From the NCBI RefSeq assembly GCF_905220415.1, contig NC_059539.1, positions 10,354,001 to 10,418,000 on the forward strand: a stretch of DNA of 64,000 nt. The letters are read 5' to 3'. Both the position numbers and the translations under genes were made by a program. The notes beneath the pieces are model-generated. The model saw only the letters and a program-made list of their open reading frames with translations, was not told the DNA's origin and did no database searches. Origin of the DNA: Colias croceus (lineage: Eukaryota; Arthropoda; Insecta; Lepidoptera; Pieridae). Positions 1-11,383 of this stretch are shown here, piece after piece. Every line of letters begins with the position of its first letter. Positions within the stretch are counted from its first letter, which is position 1.

Positions 1-86
1 AATAAAATGTCAAATTATTAATCATAATTGTGTCAGTGATAAGTGATTTGTTTATGTTTGTTGTTTGACATTTGAGTGAAGTTTTA

Positions 87-690
87 GGCCCTTCTCCCAT
101 TACGATACGCCTAAGCGCATAGGCGATTCAAGTATCCTGCAAGTCTCGGAGACTAGTCGCCGCGGAGTATCTCACATACATTTTTATGTAGGCTCGCACA
201 CTACGCTACTGGTATCCTACACGTCCGCGACTAGTATAGCACTACTCACCGTGTCGGTCGCTTTTGCATCGCGTCTCGACTCGTCGCGCGTATCTCTTCG
301 TTAGAAAGATAAAAATATCTAATCATCATGTTGTAGTTCTCGTTCGGCTACAAAAACTCTACAATTTATGTTTCTTTCAATATATGGATGAATCCAGTAC
401 TTCTTACTCTTACGTTGGCGTCTTCTATTTCTATAAAAAAGAAAAACTGCAAGAGCTTCTTCGTCACTGGAATTGCTGATTGCTCGACATAACGACGTAA
501 CTGTTGTTGCAATAAATAAATGAATTATTATTATTATAACGTCGGTCCACAAAAACGAGGCACAATAATGATGAATTTAGTCATTTTTCAGTCGCATAAT
601 ATGCGAGCATCGGGTAGCCAGCAAATATCTAAGTAGTATTCTACGCGAGTATCGTATTCTAGAAGTATCGTACCTAATGGCAGAAGGGCC
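87..690. mobile_element. Harbinger/PIF-type MITE with TTA target duplication
   Basis: A 604-bp element starts GGCCCTTCTCCCATTA and ends with the near-perfect inverted copy TAATGGCAGAAGGGCC. It is flanked on both sides by TTA (84-86 and 691-693). A 3-bp TWA duplication with GGCC-type termini is the signature of PIF/Harbinger elements. The interior is rich in tagtcgc and gtatcgta-like short motifs and has no transposase, so it is non-autonomous. Confidence 0.75.
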
Positions 691-693
691 TTA

Positions 694-1974
694 GTAACGT
701 TATATTCAAAATTAATCTTAATCAATATCCCAATAACTCTGCTATCCCATAGAAAAGATCTATAATTATTATATTCATAGAGTCTGTATATTTTTATCTA
801 TTTAATCACCCATAAATCATCAGTGTAACGATCAGGCCCAGAGTCCTATGGGAGTTTGCCATTCTCCTTTGGACCCACATTTTAGGGTTAAAACCAAAAA
901 GCTGTTAGATCAATATTATTCGCGCACGAACACGTAACTGTAGACTATCAAGATTTACTGCAGCGGTAGATGGACGATAAAACGGCTAATAAAACCCCGC
1001 ATACTCTTATCCACAACGTGAGGATCGAATTATGTTCTCGATTCGTATGAAAACGAATTTTCAAATGTTATTTCACAATTTATTGATGGTTAACTGTGTC
1101 TTGTTTTTAGGATTGTATATCCTTTATCGAATAAGTCAATTTGGCAAAGGTTGTGGCTATTTCTCAGCTGGATTGTTGGATAATTGTATCGTGTTTTATG
1201 GATTGTCTAAGCCTGTGAAAAGAATAGATTCAAGGTATTTTATAATGTGTTATTTGTACTGTGTATTTATTTTTTTAAGTGAAACTTCTTTAGGCGCGTT
1301 GAGAGTAAAATTTCAAAGTCACGTCATGACAATACAATCACGTCGTCATCGCGTTGATTTTGGTATTTTGAATTTTGCCAAAGAAGTTTTACTTCTGACA
1401 CGTGAACTCGGCACACACGCTCTTTTTTAATACAATGTCGACCCACAAGTCTACGAAATATTATTATTGGTTCCAATTACTTGAACTATGAGGCATTCCA
1501 TTTTTATTATGTGATTATAATATTCTCAGACGCTTGTCTGAGCATGCAGACATAATAAATAAATGAAAATACTTTCTCATATAATTATTATTTACTTTTA
1601 CCTAATTACGAATAACAAGCGCGTTATTCTCGTTTGCTTCAGCAAATAATCCAATACAGAGCTATCGAACATTTTCTACGGAAAATCTAGTATTAGAACT
1701 AATTAACAAAAAACAAACGAATACCTTAATTAAATTGTATCCTTTAATTTCCATGCAAAATTTAATAAACATTGAAATAAAATCAGTACAATATGTTTAC
1801 TTCATAACACAAAGCTGTCTTTATTATATTGTATTCTAGTTAAAAAAAGGCACGAAAAATGTAATTAAAATTGTTCTCTCCTTTATTTTTCATTCAAAAT
1901 AGAATAAACATTTTAATAAAAACAGTACATGTCTGTCATCATCATCTACATTCTACACGAAGCTATGTATTTAT
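694..1974. other. AT-rich stretch with one unexplained 132-codon open frame
   Basis: No host gene is recognised here. The plus-strand frame 1032-1430 (132 codons, ATG start) is unusually long for such AT-rich DNA and would encode a basic protein with two hydrophobic stretches near residues 12-32 and 68-83. I do not recognise it, and no splice or promoter evidence supports it as a gene. The rest is simple AT-rich sequence. Confidence 0.3.
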
Positions 1975-2180
1975 GACTAGCTGTGCCCCGCGGTTTTACC
2001 CGCATTGCATCGCTCCTAGTGGTCTTAGCGTGATGATATTACATATAATAATTATGGCCTATAGACTTCCTCAATACAAGGGCTATCTAACACTGAACTA
2101 ATTTTTCAAATCGGACCAGTAGTTCCTGAGATAAGCGCGTTCAAGCAAACAAACTCTTCCGCTTTATAATTTTACTACAG
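1975..2180 (-). repeat. Short interspersed repeat, lepidopteran ctagctgtgcc type
   Basis: It begins actagctgtgccccgcgg and ends in an A/T-rich tail (ttataattttactac). It shares the internal block ggtcttagcgtgatgatat and tttttcaaatcggaccagtag with the copies at 14489-14657 and 56752-56928. The orientation is judged from the GC-rich end, which is the 3' end in related repeats. Confidence 0.7.
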
Positions 2181-5100
2181 ATGTATTCTAGTCAAAATCA
2201 AGACAAATTCAATGAAACTTCCCAACCCAAAAAAAAATCACAAATTTAAGTAGTTAGCGAACAGGAAAGCTGAGTTTTAACTCAAGCGCGGCTTAGCTAA
2301 CAATATTATGTAACGTCAGAAGATTTATCTCAGAAATGCACTTAGCTACGTATCATCTTACTTGCTTGCATTGCTAATTACTCCTTAACAATTACTGTAA
2401 TCGGATTTGAACAATGTAATGATTTAATGGCTTGAAAATAGATTATTTGTTCATCGAACCAGCACAGGTGTAATAAATTAAATTTTTTAACAGATTTTAA
2501 ACGCGATTTATTCATTTCATTATTTAAACCGACATTATATATATTTGCATATAAAAATCGTTGAAAAGCTCTTTGTTTCTAAATATATTACTGGCGTAAA
2601 AGCAAAGCCAGGAATACTAGATTTTTTATGTTTCAAATTTAATGTATGGATTCAAACAGTTGACAGAAAATACATCATACAAGAATAATATATAAATCCA
2701 TATAAATAACAACGTAAATTATGAATTATTGGATTGGAAATAATCATAATCATATCTCTAAATTAACGTTCATTTCTATTTCCACGTGGGACGTGATTTT
2801 ATTTCAAAAGCTTAGTAAGAAATTTTATTTCTTCGTATTCATTGCGAAAAGAACTAGGAATATTTGTACCTATTCGTTCTAAAATATACGCAAAACCTGG
2901 GATATTATTATATGAGATGAGGTAAAACTGATCGTATTTTTCTTTCCAAAATACCTACAGTATTTACAACAGGTATATTCAGATTCCAAATCTCAGCATT
3001 AACAGGCGTATTTTTTCAAATACTTCCTTATAGTTCTTCAGTTTACATTGCACGTGTTATCATCTCTAAGTAAATAAATTGAAGTTTACAAATTTGTTTT
3101 TTCTATTGCATGGTAAATATTTTGTAAAATAAACATAACCACAAACAAGGATTAACCGCAACTTCGTTACACGAGGACAAGGTTGGCGAAAATAAAACTT
3201 TTCATATAAACGAGTTTCCAGTGAAAATTCTGTTCATTAATATTGACATGGCTTTTTGTTTCCATTTTGTTTTGTGTTTCATGTCATTCGATAGGTATTT
3301 TTTATTATTTCGTTCACTGTGTTTAAACTTTAAATTAATATTGTACACTACTTATGTTTCGCGGTGTTACACGCGTTAATTTGCGTAAAAAAGCCTTTCT
3401 CAATAAGTGAATAGTTCTGTGCAACAATTTTTCATTTCGAACATGTCTGGATGATATTTGAATACCGATAGTTCATACATAGTTTACATTAATTAATACA
3501 AAGGCTGAACATACTACAAAAATAAACAAAAAACAACTGTGCCTGATTTGATAGCCAGGTAGGTATTCTAAATAGTATATTTATTGTATTGTGTAATTAT
3601 ATATTGTCTAACTAAAAAAGTATTGCTTCTATAACACATATTATAAAATGCCTACAATTTGCTAAAACATAAACGACTATCTTTATTTAAACTGCATAAA
3701 ACTATGTAAACAAGCTCTTAATAAAACGATAAAAGAATTTTTCAATATCCTCTCTATAGATGGCTTTCCAGCTGCAAGTTAAACTTATCTTTCCATTCTA
3801 TTTCGTACCGCGCATTTTATCCGATTTTCAGGTTGGAACAGATGTTGTTTCGTTGCATTTAAATTTATTGAAAATGAAATTTCAAGGTATTACATAACAA
3901 TAAACGATCTATACAGATATTGTTTCCCAGAATATGAAGGTATTGGACATTAAAATATCTGAATCTGGTTCTCTTTTAAATGAAAATGATGTTTACTTCA
4001 CTTTTATTAACGTTTATTAACTGCTTATGATTAAGGTAGGTATTATTTATGCTGAGAAATTTTTAAAAGCCAATGGTTAAATTTGTCATTTAATTTTTAA
4101 CCTTATTTCAACTGCTTACTCTTATGATAAATTTTCGTAAAAAATCTGCTCTATGTTTTTCAGATAAATGGAATTAAAAGTGGTCTGGTGATCGGATATG
4201 ACGCGCCGTAGATGAGTTGACATCACAGTTCACATGAAAATTATGACGATGATGGAAACCCTCCTTAACAAAAAACTAAACCCATTTATTACAACCCCTT
4301 TGAAGAATATAAGAACACCAAAGCAAAAAGTGACCCATTTCTTAAAGACCAGTTAAAAAGATCAGATTTATCGTTACAAGCAAAACAATATTAAAATGAA
4401 TTATAACCGCTCATGACAACTGTTTATGTTCAAAACAGATTATAATCATATTTATGGTTCTAACACATATGTTTGTTGCGCACGTGGAAAAAATCATAGG
4501 GCTATTTTCAGCATTTAGCAAACAGACACATTATTATCGTATGAATATTTTCATATTCGTGTTATTCTCGGTAATTTTATTATTGTGTTGATATGATTAA
4601 CAATTCTGAAATATATACATTGTGAATTATGTTTACTGAACAATGATAGTAAGAACAAAAGCTTTACTCCCATATTTAAAAGACTGATCTCTTCGAATTT
4701 AAAATTGTATGTTGTGTTAAATTCTCTATATAATGTCTCTATTAGGTAAAAAAAAAACACTATCCGTTTTATTACAAAACAAGGACTAACTAAAAATCGG
4801 GTCTTTAAACGTAATAAAAAAATAGTCTAAGTAAAAATCTTATTACAAAACATGTTATAGCTTTAAACCAAAAGCAGGATATATTGTGTTAGGGTTAAAC
4901 CATAGTTAAGGGCAAGTTTAAACGACTGTCCTAAAGTTAAACCATGACTTTATAGTCTGAGTTTAAACCAGTTCATCAATTTATTATTATTAATTTACTA
5001 CCTACGCTATAACATATTTTCTTTTGAAATATTACACGTAATAATGTCTGTCTAGATGCAATAAGATCCTTTAGTTTCAAAGTATATTGAAGGAACACAT

Positions 5101-5758
5101 GAGGTCGCTCGTCTCACCGCGTCTCAAAGCATCGCTTATAGAGCTGAGACAAATTGGCGGGAAATTGCACCGGGATCATAAACTATAATAGGATCTCGTT
5201 GAGTTCAAGCTTTGTGCAGCGTAAAGATCAGCACATAAAGTTTTCTGTGAAGCGGTGGAAGAATAAATAGTTTAGACTTTAGGTGATGGTAAGAAGGAGA
5301 AAAGATTTGTTGAGTGGCGCAGTTTGTTCCTTTACATACAAAAATGAGCGGGGTTTTCGGCCATTTTTCGTTGTGATATAGTCAATACATTATTATAAAT
5401 ACTTATTCACGTAGAGACCTTTTAGCGTTATAGTTATGAAATTCAACAAACTATTATAGATATATGTATAGCTATTTAGTTTTTCTTTTTCATTCTTGTT
5501 TATCAGTAGATACCCATATAATTTCAATATGCAACATGTAGGCAATTAATTGAGTAATAAATAACATAACTTATTTATTTACAATATTCACATTGTTAAA
5601 AAGTAAACATGTATGAAATTTGAAGCTATTAAAATTTAAAATAAAAAAATGGCGGCGTGATTAGTTTCATCATTGGAGCGTGAACTGTTGCAAATATTTG
5701 CGCTTTTAACAGCGAAATATCATGTTTGTTTAACAGTTACTGTTATGTTTATGTGAAT
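2181..5758. other. AT-rich intergenic DNA, nothing recognised
   Basis: No gene, RNA gene or well-bounded repeat could be supported. Around 4885-4970 a ttaaacca/agttaaacc motif recurs several times and may be a degraded element, but no ends or target duplication were found. Confidence 0.5.
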
Positions 5759-5990
5759 CTATATATATAAAACTCAAAGGTGACTGATATAGTGATCTAT
5801 CAACACACAGGCCAAACCACTGGATGTATCGGGCTGAAATTTGACATGCAGGTAGATGTCATAACGTAGGAGTCCCCTAAGAAATGATTTTAGAAAATTT
5901 ATTCCCTAAAGGGGTAAAATAGGGCATGAAAACTTATACCATGAAAATTTATCTTTTCCACGCAAGCAAAGCTGCGGGCAACAGCTAGTA
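5759..5990 (+). repeat. Short interspersed repeat ending gcgggcaacagctagta
   Basis: It begins tctatatatataaaactcaaag and ends gctgcgggcaacagctagta. It follows the same plan as the other short repeats of this window: a TATA-rich 5' end, an 'aaatttgacatgcagg' middle and a GC-rich 3' block. Confidence 0.65.
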
Positions 5991-6194
5991 ATAAATAAAA
6001 CAACTGCTTTAATAACACATTTTTAGAAAATTTCAACATTTTTTCAATATTACCACGAATCACCTTGAAAGCTATAAATGATTATTTTACGTTTTATGAA
6101 ATTTTCCAAATATTATAATATATTTGTGTAACTTTATATTGAATATGGTTTACTTACTCTATCTATTCTAACCCCACTATGTCAAATTCTTGTG

Positions 6195-6337
6195 TTAACA
6201 AGCGTAGAGCACTCTTTCGTTGTTCTTAGTGCGTTCAAAAAGATTCTACGCAATGTTCTAATACTGAACAACACTGAATACGAGTTTTCGTTTACACTAA
6301 AAGATCACGAAAGAATGCTCTACCTCTATTATATTCG
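6195..6337. repeat. Small foldback repeat
   Basis: The arm near 6203-6232 (gtagagcactctttcgttgt) pairs imperfectly with the inverted arm near 6298-6330 (acgaaagaatgctctac), about 80 bp apart. It is likely a small MITE or a degraded hairpin. No target duplication was identified. Confidence 0.45.
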
Positions 6338-6976
6338 CTTGATGTAAATACACCGTTAAGCTATATTTTATTGTACGAGAAAGACTTTGTCATAATAAAA
6401 TAAATAAATAAATAAAAATCGTTTATTTAGTACTAAGTAATACATAACACAATACAATTTGAACTCGACGATCGCCTCAACTATGTATAAACCTGTGCTA
6501 GAAGCGACCGACGCCTTCCACACAAGACATAGCCGGTATAGTACTGTAATATCTCCGTTGTATAAAACAAAGATTTAAAACAATTTAATCTTTTTTTGAT
6601 TTCCCAATTACTTTGAGAATATAATTAATTAAATAAATATAAATAATAATATATCTGATAACTGTTAATAAATTCACGCTAGAGAATCGTTAATACAAGA
6701 TGTTACAGTTATAATTCAATATTAGTAAAGTAATAAAAGATTCAGCATTTTTCTATCACCCATGACGTCACAATTACGTTTAAAAGCTTTCATTATGAAA
6801 TGTTTCACGTACCTCGAGACATTATGAAATATTTTCGAGAAATATACCTGTTGACATTAAAGGTCTTGAGAGAAAATTAATTTTTAAAAGGCATAATAAT
6901 ATTAAATTATAAGTCTGAGCTTTTAGCAGTATATGACGTAATTGATGTATCTAAAACGTATAGAGTCTCCATTATA

Positions 6977-7149
6977 TCTATAATATAAAAATGAATCGCA
7001 AAATGTGTTGGTAAGCGCATAACTCGAGAACGGCTGAACCGATTTCGATAATTCTTTTTTTTATAATATTCCTTGAAGTACGAGGATGGTTCTTATGGAG
7101 AGAAAACGTAAACATGTACCACGGGCGAAGCCGGGGCGGACCGCTAGTA
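6977..7149 (+). repeat. Short interspersed repeat ending gcggaccgctagta
   Basis: It runs from tctataatataaaaatgaat to ggggcggaccgctagta and contains the 'aacggctgaaccgatttcga' middle typical of this repeat class. It shares its 3' block with the next copy at 7287-7466. Confidence 0.7.
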
Positions 7150-7286
7150 TGTTATAAAAACAATATTTTAGTATTCTGATGATTTCGTAGAAGCAATGTA
7201 TGTGTTTTAGAAGCTCGTGAATATGCTTAAATATTAAAATTAGCACAAAACTGAATAACACGTATTTTACACTTCAAAATGTATTA

Positions 7287-7466
7287 CATAGTATAAAACA
7301 AAGTCGCTTTCTCTGTCCCTATGTCCTTTTGTATGCTTAAATCTTTAAAACTACGCAACGGATTTTGATGCGGTTTTTTTAGATAGAGTGATTTAAGAGG
7401 AAGGCTTTAGTATATAATTTATTAGGTTTAAGACAAAGCGGGCGAAGCCGGGGCGGACCGCTAGTA
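7287..7466 (+). repeat. Short interspersed repeat ending gcggaccgctagta
   Basis: It starts near agtataaaacaaagtcgctt and ends gggcgaagccggggcggaccgctagta (split here: gggcgaagccgg, then ggcggaccgctagta). It belongs to the same class as 6977-7149. Confidence 0.7.
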
Positions 7467-7676
7467 CATTTTACAAAATTAAAGCATAAAATAATGTATT
7501 GTTGCGTTGTAGTTAAAATGCGACAATTAAACAGTTAAAAATATATAATACGATTCGTATGTTTCAAAATGCACGTTATATTTATTTAGAGAGTAATAAT
7601 TTCCAACGTGATTTTACTTTACTTCAACACTTTTTATTACTTGTTTTAAAATAACAGGTAATAACAGAGCACAGTA

Positions 7677-7795
7677 CAGTGAAACTTGGTTAAGTGGGAC
7701 CTGGATAAGTAGGAAACCTCCATAACTGGAACTCATGCTGAGGTCCCAACACTTTGGCACTGAATTACCTCTGTTAGTGGGACGAGGTAAACCTC
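7677..7795. mobile_element. Fragment of a pogo/Tigger-like terminus
   Basis: It begins with TA followed by CAGTGAAACTTGGTTAAGTG, then repeated 'aagtgggacc / aagtaggaa / aactggaac' phrases. A TA target followed by CAGT and stepwise tgggacc repeats resembles pogo/Tigger (Tc1-mariner) termini. No opposite end or transposase is visible, so it is a fragment or a solo end. Confidence 0.4.
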
Positions 7796-7989
7796 TATAC
7801 TTATGTATGTATATGTATTATATTCTTACAGAGACAAAGACAACTTACTCTGTATTCATACCATTTTTAAGAACAAGGCAATATAATTTGCATTTATTAC
7901 AATTGTGTGCATTTTCTTTTATGAGTCAACTTGTAAAGCACAACTTCATTAATGTTTAGTACTTTTGACGGAAAATTATTTAAATCTAT

Positions 7990-8216
7990 AATCCTATTAA
8001 TATTATAAATGCGAAAGTTTGTGAGGATGTGTGTGTGTGTTTGTTACTCTTTCACGCAAATACTACTTAACCAATTACAATGAAATTTAGCACACATATA
8101 GAGGGTAACTTGGATTACCACATAGGATAGTTTTTATCCCGGAAATCTCACGGGAACGGGAACTATGCGGGTTTTCCTTTGAAAACGCGGGCGAAGCCGC
8201 GGGCGGAAATCTAGTA
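7990..8216 (+). repeat. Short interspersed repeat, 'cccgtgggatttccggg' class
   Basis: It begins aatcctattaatattataaa, has a (tg)n stretch, contains 'acataggatagtttttatcc' and 'acgggaacgggaactatgcg', and ends gggcggaaatctagta. Close copies in this window lie at 27486, 44357, 44521, 45113, 46394 and 54975. Confidence 0.8.
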
Positions 8217-8365
8217 AAAAAGTTGTGAAAAAGTTTGTCTTTATTTCACGTCGCAACCGACTGGTTCTATGATATTATGAAATTTGTCTCTGGAGATAGT
8301 TATACCGCTTTGAGACATCTCCTTTTATAAAAAATGAACGTTATATATGAAAATATATGAGATAT

Positions 8366-8370
<5 letters not shown>

Positions 8371-8414
<44 letters not shown>

Positions 8415-11367
8415 GCACCCGTCATCACAGGGTGTTCGCGCCACCTCTGGATTATAGTCCAGAGACATTTTTTGCTTAATTTTTTTTTTTTTTTTTTTTT
8501 TTACGAATAACATTAAAATACAATAAAAATACAATATAAACTTTAAAACATAATAAAAAATACTGGTATAAGTTACTAATAAAATACAATAATTACTTAA
8601 AAATTCAGAAAAAACACGGCACAAAAACATTCAACTTAATCCTATATCACAGTAAAGAGCTAAACTAATATCACACACTATTCCTTTGGTTCACTACGAC
8701 TACAATATTTCTACAATATTGTAGGAACACATCCCTACACTTGTCCCCCAGGGCGGAAGGCAGATTCTCACCCGTCATCGCCATGCCCAATTTTTGCTCA
8801 ATAGCATATCTATTTTTTGCAAAAATTGGACACTCGAGTAACAGGTGAGGAACCGTCTCCTCAACTCCAGGCTGACATAGACACGACGGATTATCCTTCA
8901 GCTTGAATCTGTTCAAGTAGAAGGCGAATCCGCCGTGACCGGTCAGTACTTGTGTGGTGTGGTGTGTGATGTCTATTTTCCTGACTACCTTGTATGCAGC
9001 AGCAGCGCTTGGAAAAAAGAGCTTCGTGACTCCGGCCGTTCCTCCTACATCGTATCTCCTATCCCATTCGCTGATCGTATCCTGTCTCAAAATACGCTTG
9101 ACGAATGAAACAGGACACAGATCGTAATCCGGTTTCCTCCTCAACCCCAGGGCGGCCTCCTTGGCTAACTCGTCTGCCCGTTCGTTCCCCTTAAGCCCTG
9201 CGTGCGCCTTAATCCAAAACAGGGAGACCTCCCGCCTCTGCAATGCAGCTTTTCGGAGGGCCGCCCGTGTTTGCACAGCCAGTGGATGAGGGGAACTCAG
9301 GGTAACCGCCTGGAGTGCCGATCTGGAGTCGCTGAGGACACCGACCTTTGCCGCTCCGCTCTTGCAGGCTATGTCTACTGCTCTTTTGAGCGCTAGGAGC
9401 TCAGCCTGATAGACGGTACAATACGGTGGCAACGCAAGCTTAATGGCCTTTGTCTCGGCCTCACCTTTCCATACGGAAAGGGCGGCTCCAACGCGACCCT
9501 CAATCTTGCTGCCGTCCGTATAGACCCTGTGGACGTGGCTGTCAACCACGTCGGCATAGGTGTCCTCATCTACCAAGCCGAACCCCAGCTCTACCTGCTC
9601 TGCCGGATGTGGGTCCTCAATCGCGGGTGCCATTCGTTCCACCTCCCTGTCCCTCAACACCGCCGGGTGCGACACACCCCTCTTGATCTCATAAAGCCTC
9701 GAAGCTTCGAGTATCCTGAGATCAAGAGGGAGAATCCCAGCCAACAGCATCGCAGAGTTCAGGGAGACAGTCCGATATGCTCTGCAGATCTTCTGGGCAA
9801 AACCCCGTTGAACGGTGTTAAGCCTCTTTTGGACCCCCATCTTTTCCGCTGTGGATGCCCACGCTGCTGATGCATACAAGATAGTTGGTTCTATAACTGC
9901 GATATATATAGTCCTAACTACTTGGGGGTTAAGCCCCCAACTTACTCTGGCTGCTCTCGCTAATAGCTTGTAGCGGGCGATTGCCTTCTTGCAAACGTTC
10001 CCAACATGGTCATTGAATGTCAGGCCGCCGTCAATAATAAGGCCCAGTATCTTAATATTATCGAAATATTGGATGTCCACACTACCCATTGTAAGTCGTG
10101 GCTTGTCATATTTTAGTCTTCGTGTCGAGAGCAGGGCACATGTCTTGTGTGGCGCGAATTTCAGCTTATTTCTGACACCCCATTCGTCAATTTTTCCTAA
10201 TATGCGGTTTGCTTTGACCTCTACTTCTAAACCCGTATCTCCATCAAATACTAACACTATGTCGTCGGCAAACGCCTGACAGAACACTTCCATCTCCTCT
10301 AACATCCACAGCAGGGGATCCAACAAGAGGTCCCACAGGAGCGGTCCACCTATGGACCCCTGTACGCACCCCTTGTTGGTCTCCCTACTCACTTCCACAC
10401 CTGCATACCTTAAATTCACTCCCCTTTCACTCAGGTAGCTGCTGATCACCCGCCTCATGTTCACCGGACACCCAACTTCAGCCAACCGCACCTTTATGGC
10501 TGGCCACCAGGCGCTGTCGAAAGCTCCCTCTATGTCCAGCGAAACCACAACAGAAATCTTCTTCTCCTCCCTCTTATTTCTGATATGGCTCACTAGTCTA
10601 TAGAGGGCGTCTTCGGTGCTCCTCTGTGGCATGAAACCATACTGATAGGGGCTTATTTTGGGCAGCAAGTAGAACCTGAGTCGGGCGACCAACATCTTTT
10701 CGAAGATTTTGCCGAGAACAGGTAAGAGACCGATCGGTCGATAGGCTTTCGGTACCCGGTATGATTCCCTGCCCGGCTTTCTCAGGACCACCACAGTCGC
10801 CCACTTCCACTGTTTGGGGAAGTAGGCGACAGTGAGGCACCTGTTCAACAGCGCAAGGAACCACTCCGGGTTACAATCTACAGCGTGCTGGCAGATGTCG
10901 GCCGTGAGGCCGTCCGCCCCGGGGGCTTTCTTGGGATTGAAGGACCTAACGGCTCCCTTCAACTCCTCCATGATGAAAGGAGGATCGTCCGGACCCATCG
11001 GCGGTTCGATGTCCAAGGACTCCGCCCGCCGGCGCGTCAGACGATGTTCCTCACTTTCACCACTCTCCAAGTCCACGGGGTAGAAAGTCTCCGCCAACAA
11101 TTCTGCAGAGCTTCGGGCGTCGAGGGTTTCACCGCCCTTCGTGAGGGGCAGATCCTCCTCTCTCCTACCGGCTCTGTTCAGCACCCTGTAGATGCCCTCC
11201 CAGACCCCCTCTCTATCCTGTTTCCGGCAAAACTCCTTCCAGCTCTCACATTGCGCATCTTTCACAGCCTTTTCATACTTCTCCTTTTGTTCAAGATACA
11301 ATCCAACAACGTGGTTTCTGCGAACAGGAGCTGCGTTTCGGATCCTGCGTCAATGAGATGCAATGCA
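8371..11367 (-). mobile_element. 5'-truncated R1-like non-LTR retrotransposon
   Basis: The insertion lies on the minus strand, with its poly(A) tail read as poly(T) at 8371-8410. It is flanked by a perfect 14-bp duplication ATGAGATATTATTT (8357-8370 and 11368-11381). The 5' end is truncated inside the ORF2-type reading frame. The last ~15 bp before the duplication (caatgagatgcaatgca) look like junction filler. The 3' UTR has a second poly(T) tract at ~8479-8502 and between the two a hairpin (ctctgga..tccagag). The perfect duplication and open frame point to recent insertion. Confidence 0.9.
8671..11349 (-). CDS. Reverse transcriptase-RNase H polyprotein of R1-like element (N-terminally truncated)
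   Basis: This is the ORF2-type polyprotein that copies the element's RNA at a nicked target (target-primed reverse transcription). The open frame runs about 892 codons from just inside the 5' truncation to a stop at 8671-8673. No genuine start is present because the endonuclease and upstream part are lost. Counting from the TTG at 11299-11301, the RT core has the GCVQGSIGGP motif and the catalytic AFADD near residues 343-347. A full RNase H domain follows, with DGSK (Asp at about 596), an AELLALKRA helix, DSRSA and HAGLKGNERADELA. The C-terminus carries the CxC-x-H-x-C cluster (CLCQPG..HLLLEC) seen in R1-clade proteins. No stops or frameshifts were found. The R1 assignment rests on these motifs; LOA or I-clade relatives are possible. 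Confidence 0.85.
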   Translation of the reverse strand, partial: RRIRNAAPVRRNHVVGLYLEQKEKYEKAVKDAQCESWKEFCRKQDREGVWEGIYRVLNRAGRREEDLPLTKGGETLDARSSAELLAETFYPVDLESGESEEHRLTRRRAESLDIEPPMGPDDPPFIMEELKGAVRSFNPKKAPGADGLTADICQHAVDCNPEWFLALLNRCLTVAYFPKQWKWATVVVLRKPGRESYRVPKAYRPIGLLPVLGKIFEKMLVARLRFYLLPKISPYQYGFMPQRSTEDALYRLVSHIRNKREEKKISVVVSLDIEGAFDSAWWPAIKVRLAEVGCPVNMRRVISSYLSERGVNLRYAGVEVSRETNKGCVQGSIGGPLLWDLLLDPLLWMLEEMEVFCQAFADDIVLVFDGDTGLEVEVKANRILGKIDEWGVRNKLKFAPHKTCALLSTRRLKYDKPRLTMGSVDIQYFDNIKILGLIIDGGLTFNDHVGNVCKKAIARYKLLARAARVSWGLNPQVVRTIYIAVIEPTILYASAAWASTAEKMGVQKRLNTVQRGFAQKICRAYRTVSLNSAMLLAGILPLDLRILEASRLYEIKRGVSHPAVLRDREVERMAPAIEDPHPAEQVELGFGLVDEDTYADVVDSHVHRVYTDGSKIEGRVGAALSVWKGEAETKAIKLALPPYCTVYQAELLALKRAVDIACKSGAAKVGVLSDSRSALQAVTLSSPHPLAVQTRAALRKAALQRREVSLFWIKAHAGLKGNERADELAKEAALGLRRKPDYDLCPVSFVKRILRQDTISEWDRRYDVGGTAGVTKLFFPSAAAAYKVVRKIDITHHTTQVLTGHGGFAFYLNRFKLKDNPSCLCQPGVEETVPHLLLECPIFAKNRYAIEQKLGMAMTGENLPSALGDKCRDVFLQYCRNIVVVVNQRNSV

Positions 11368-11383
11368 ATGAGATATTATTTAA

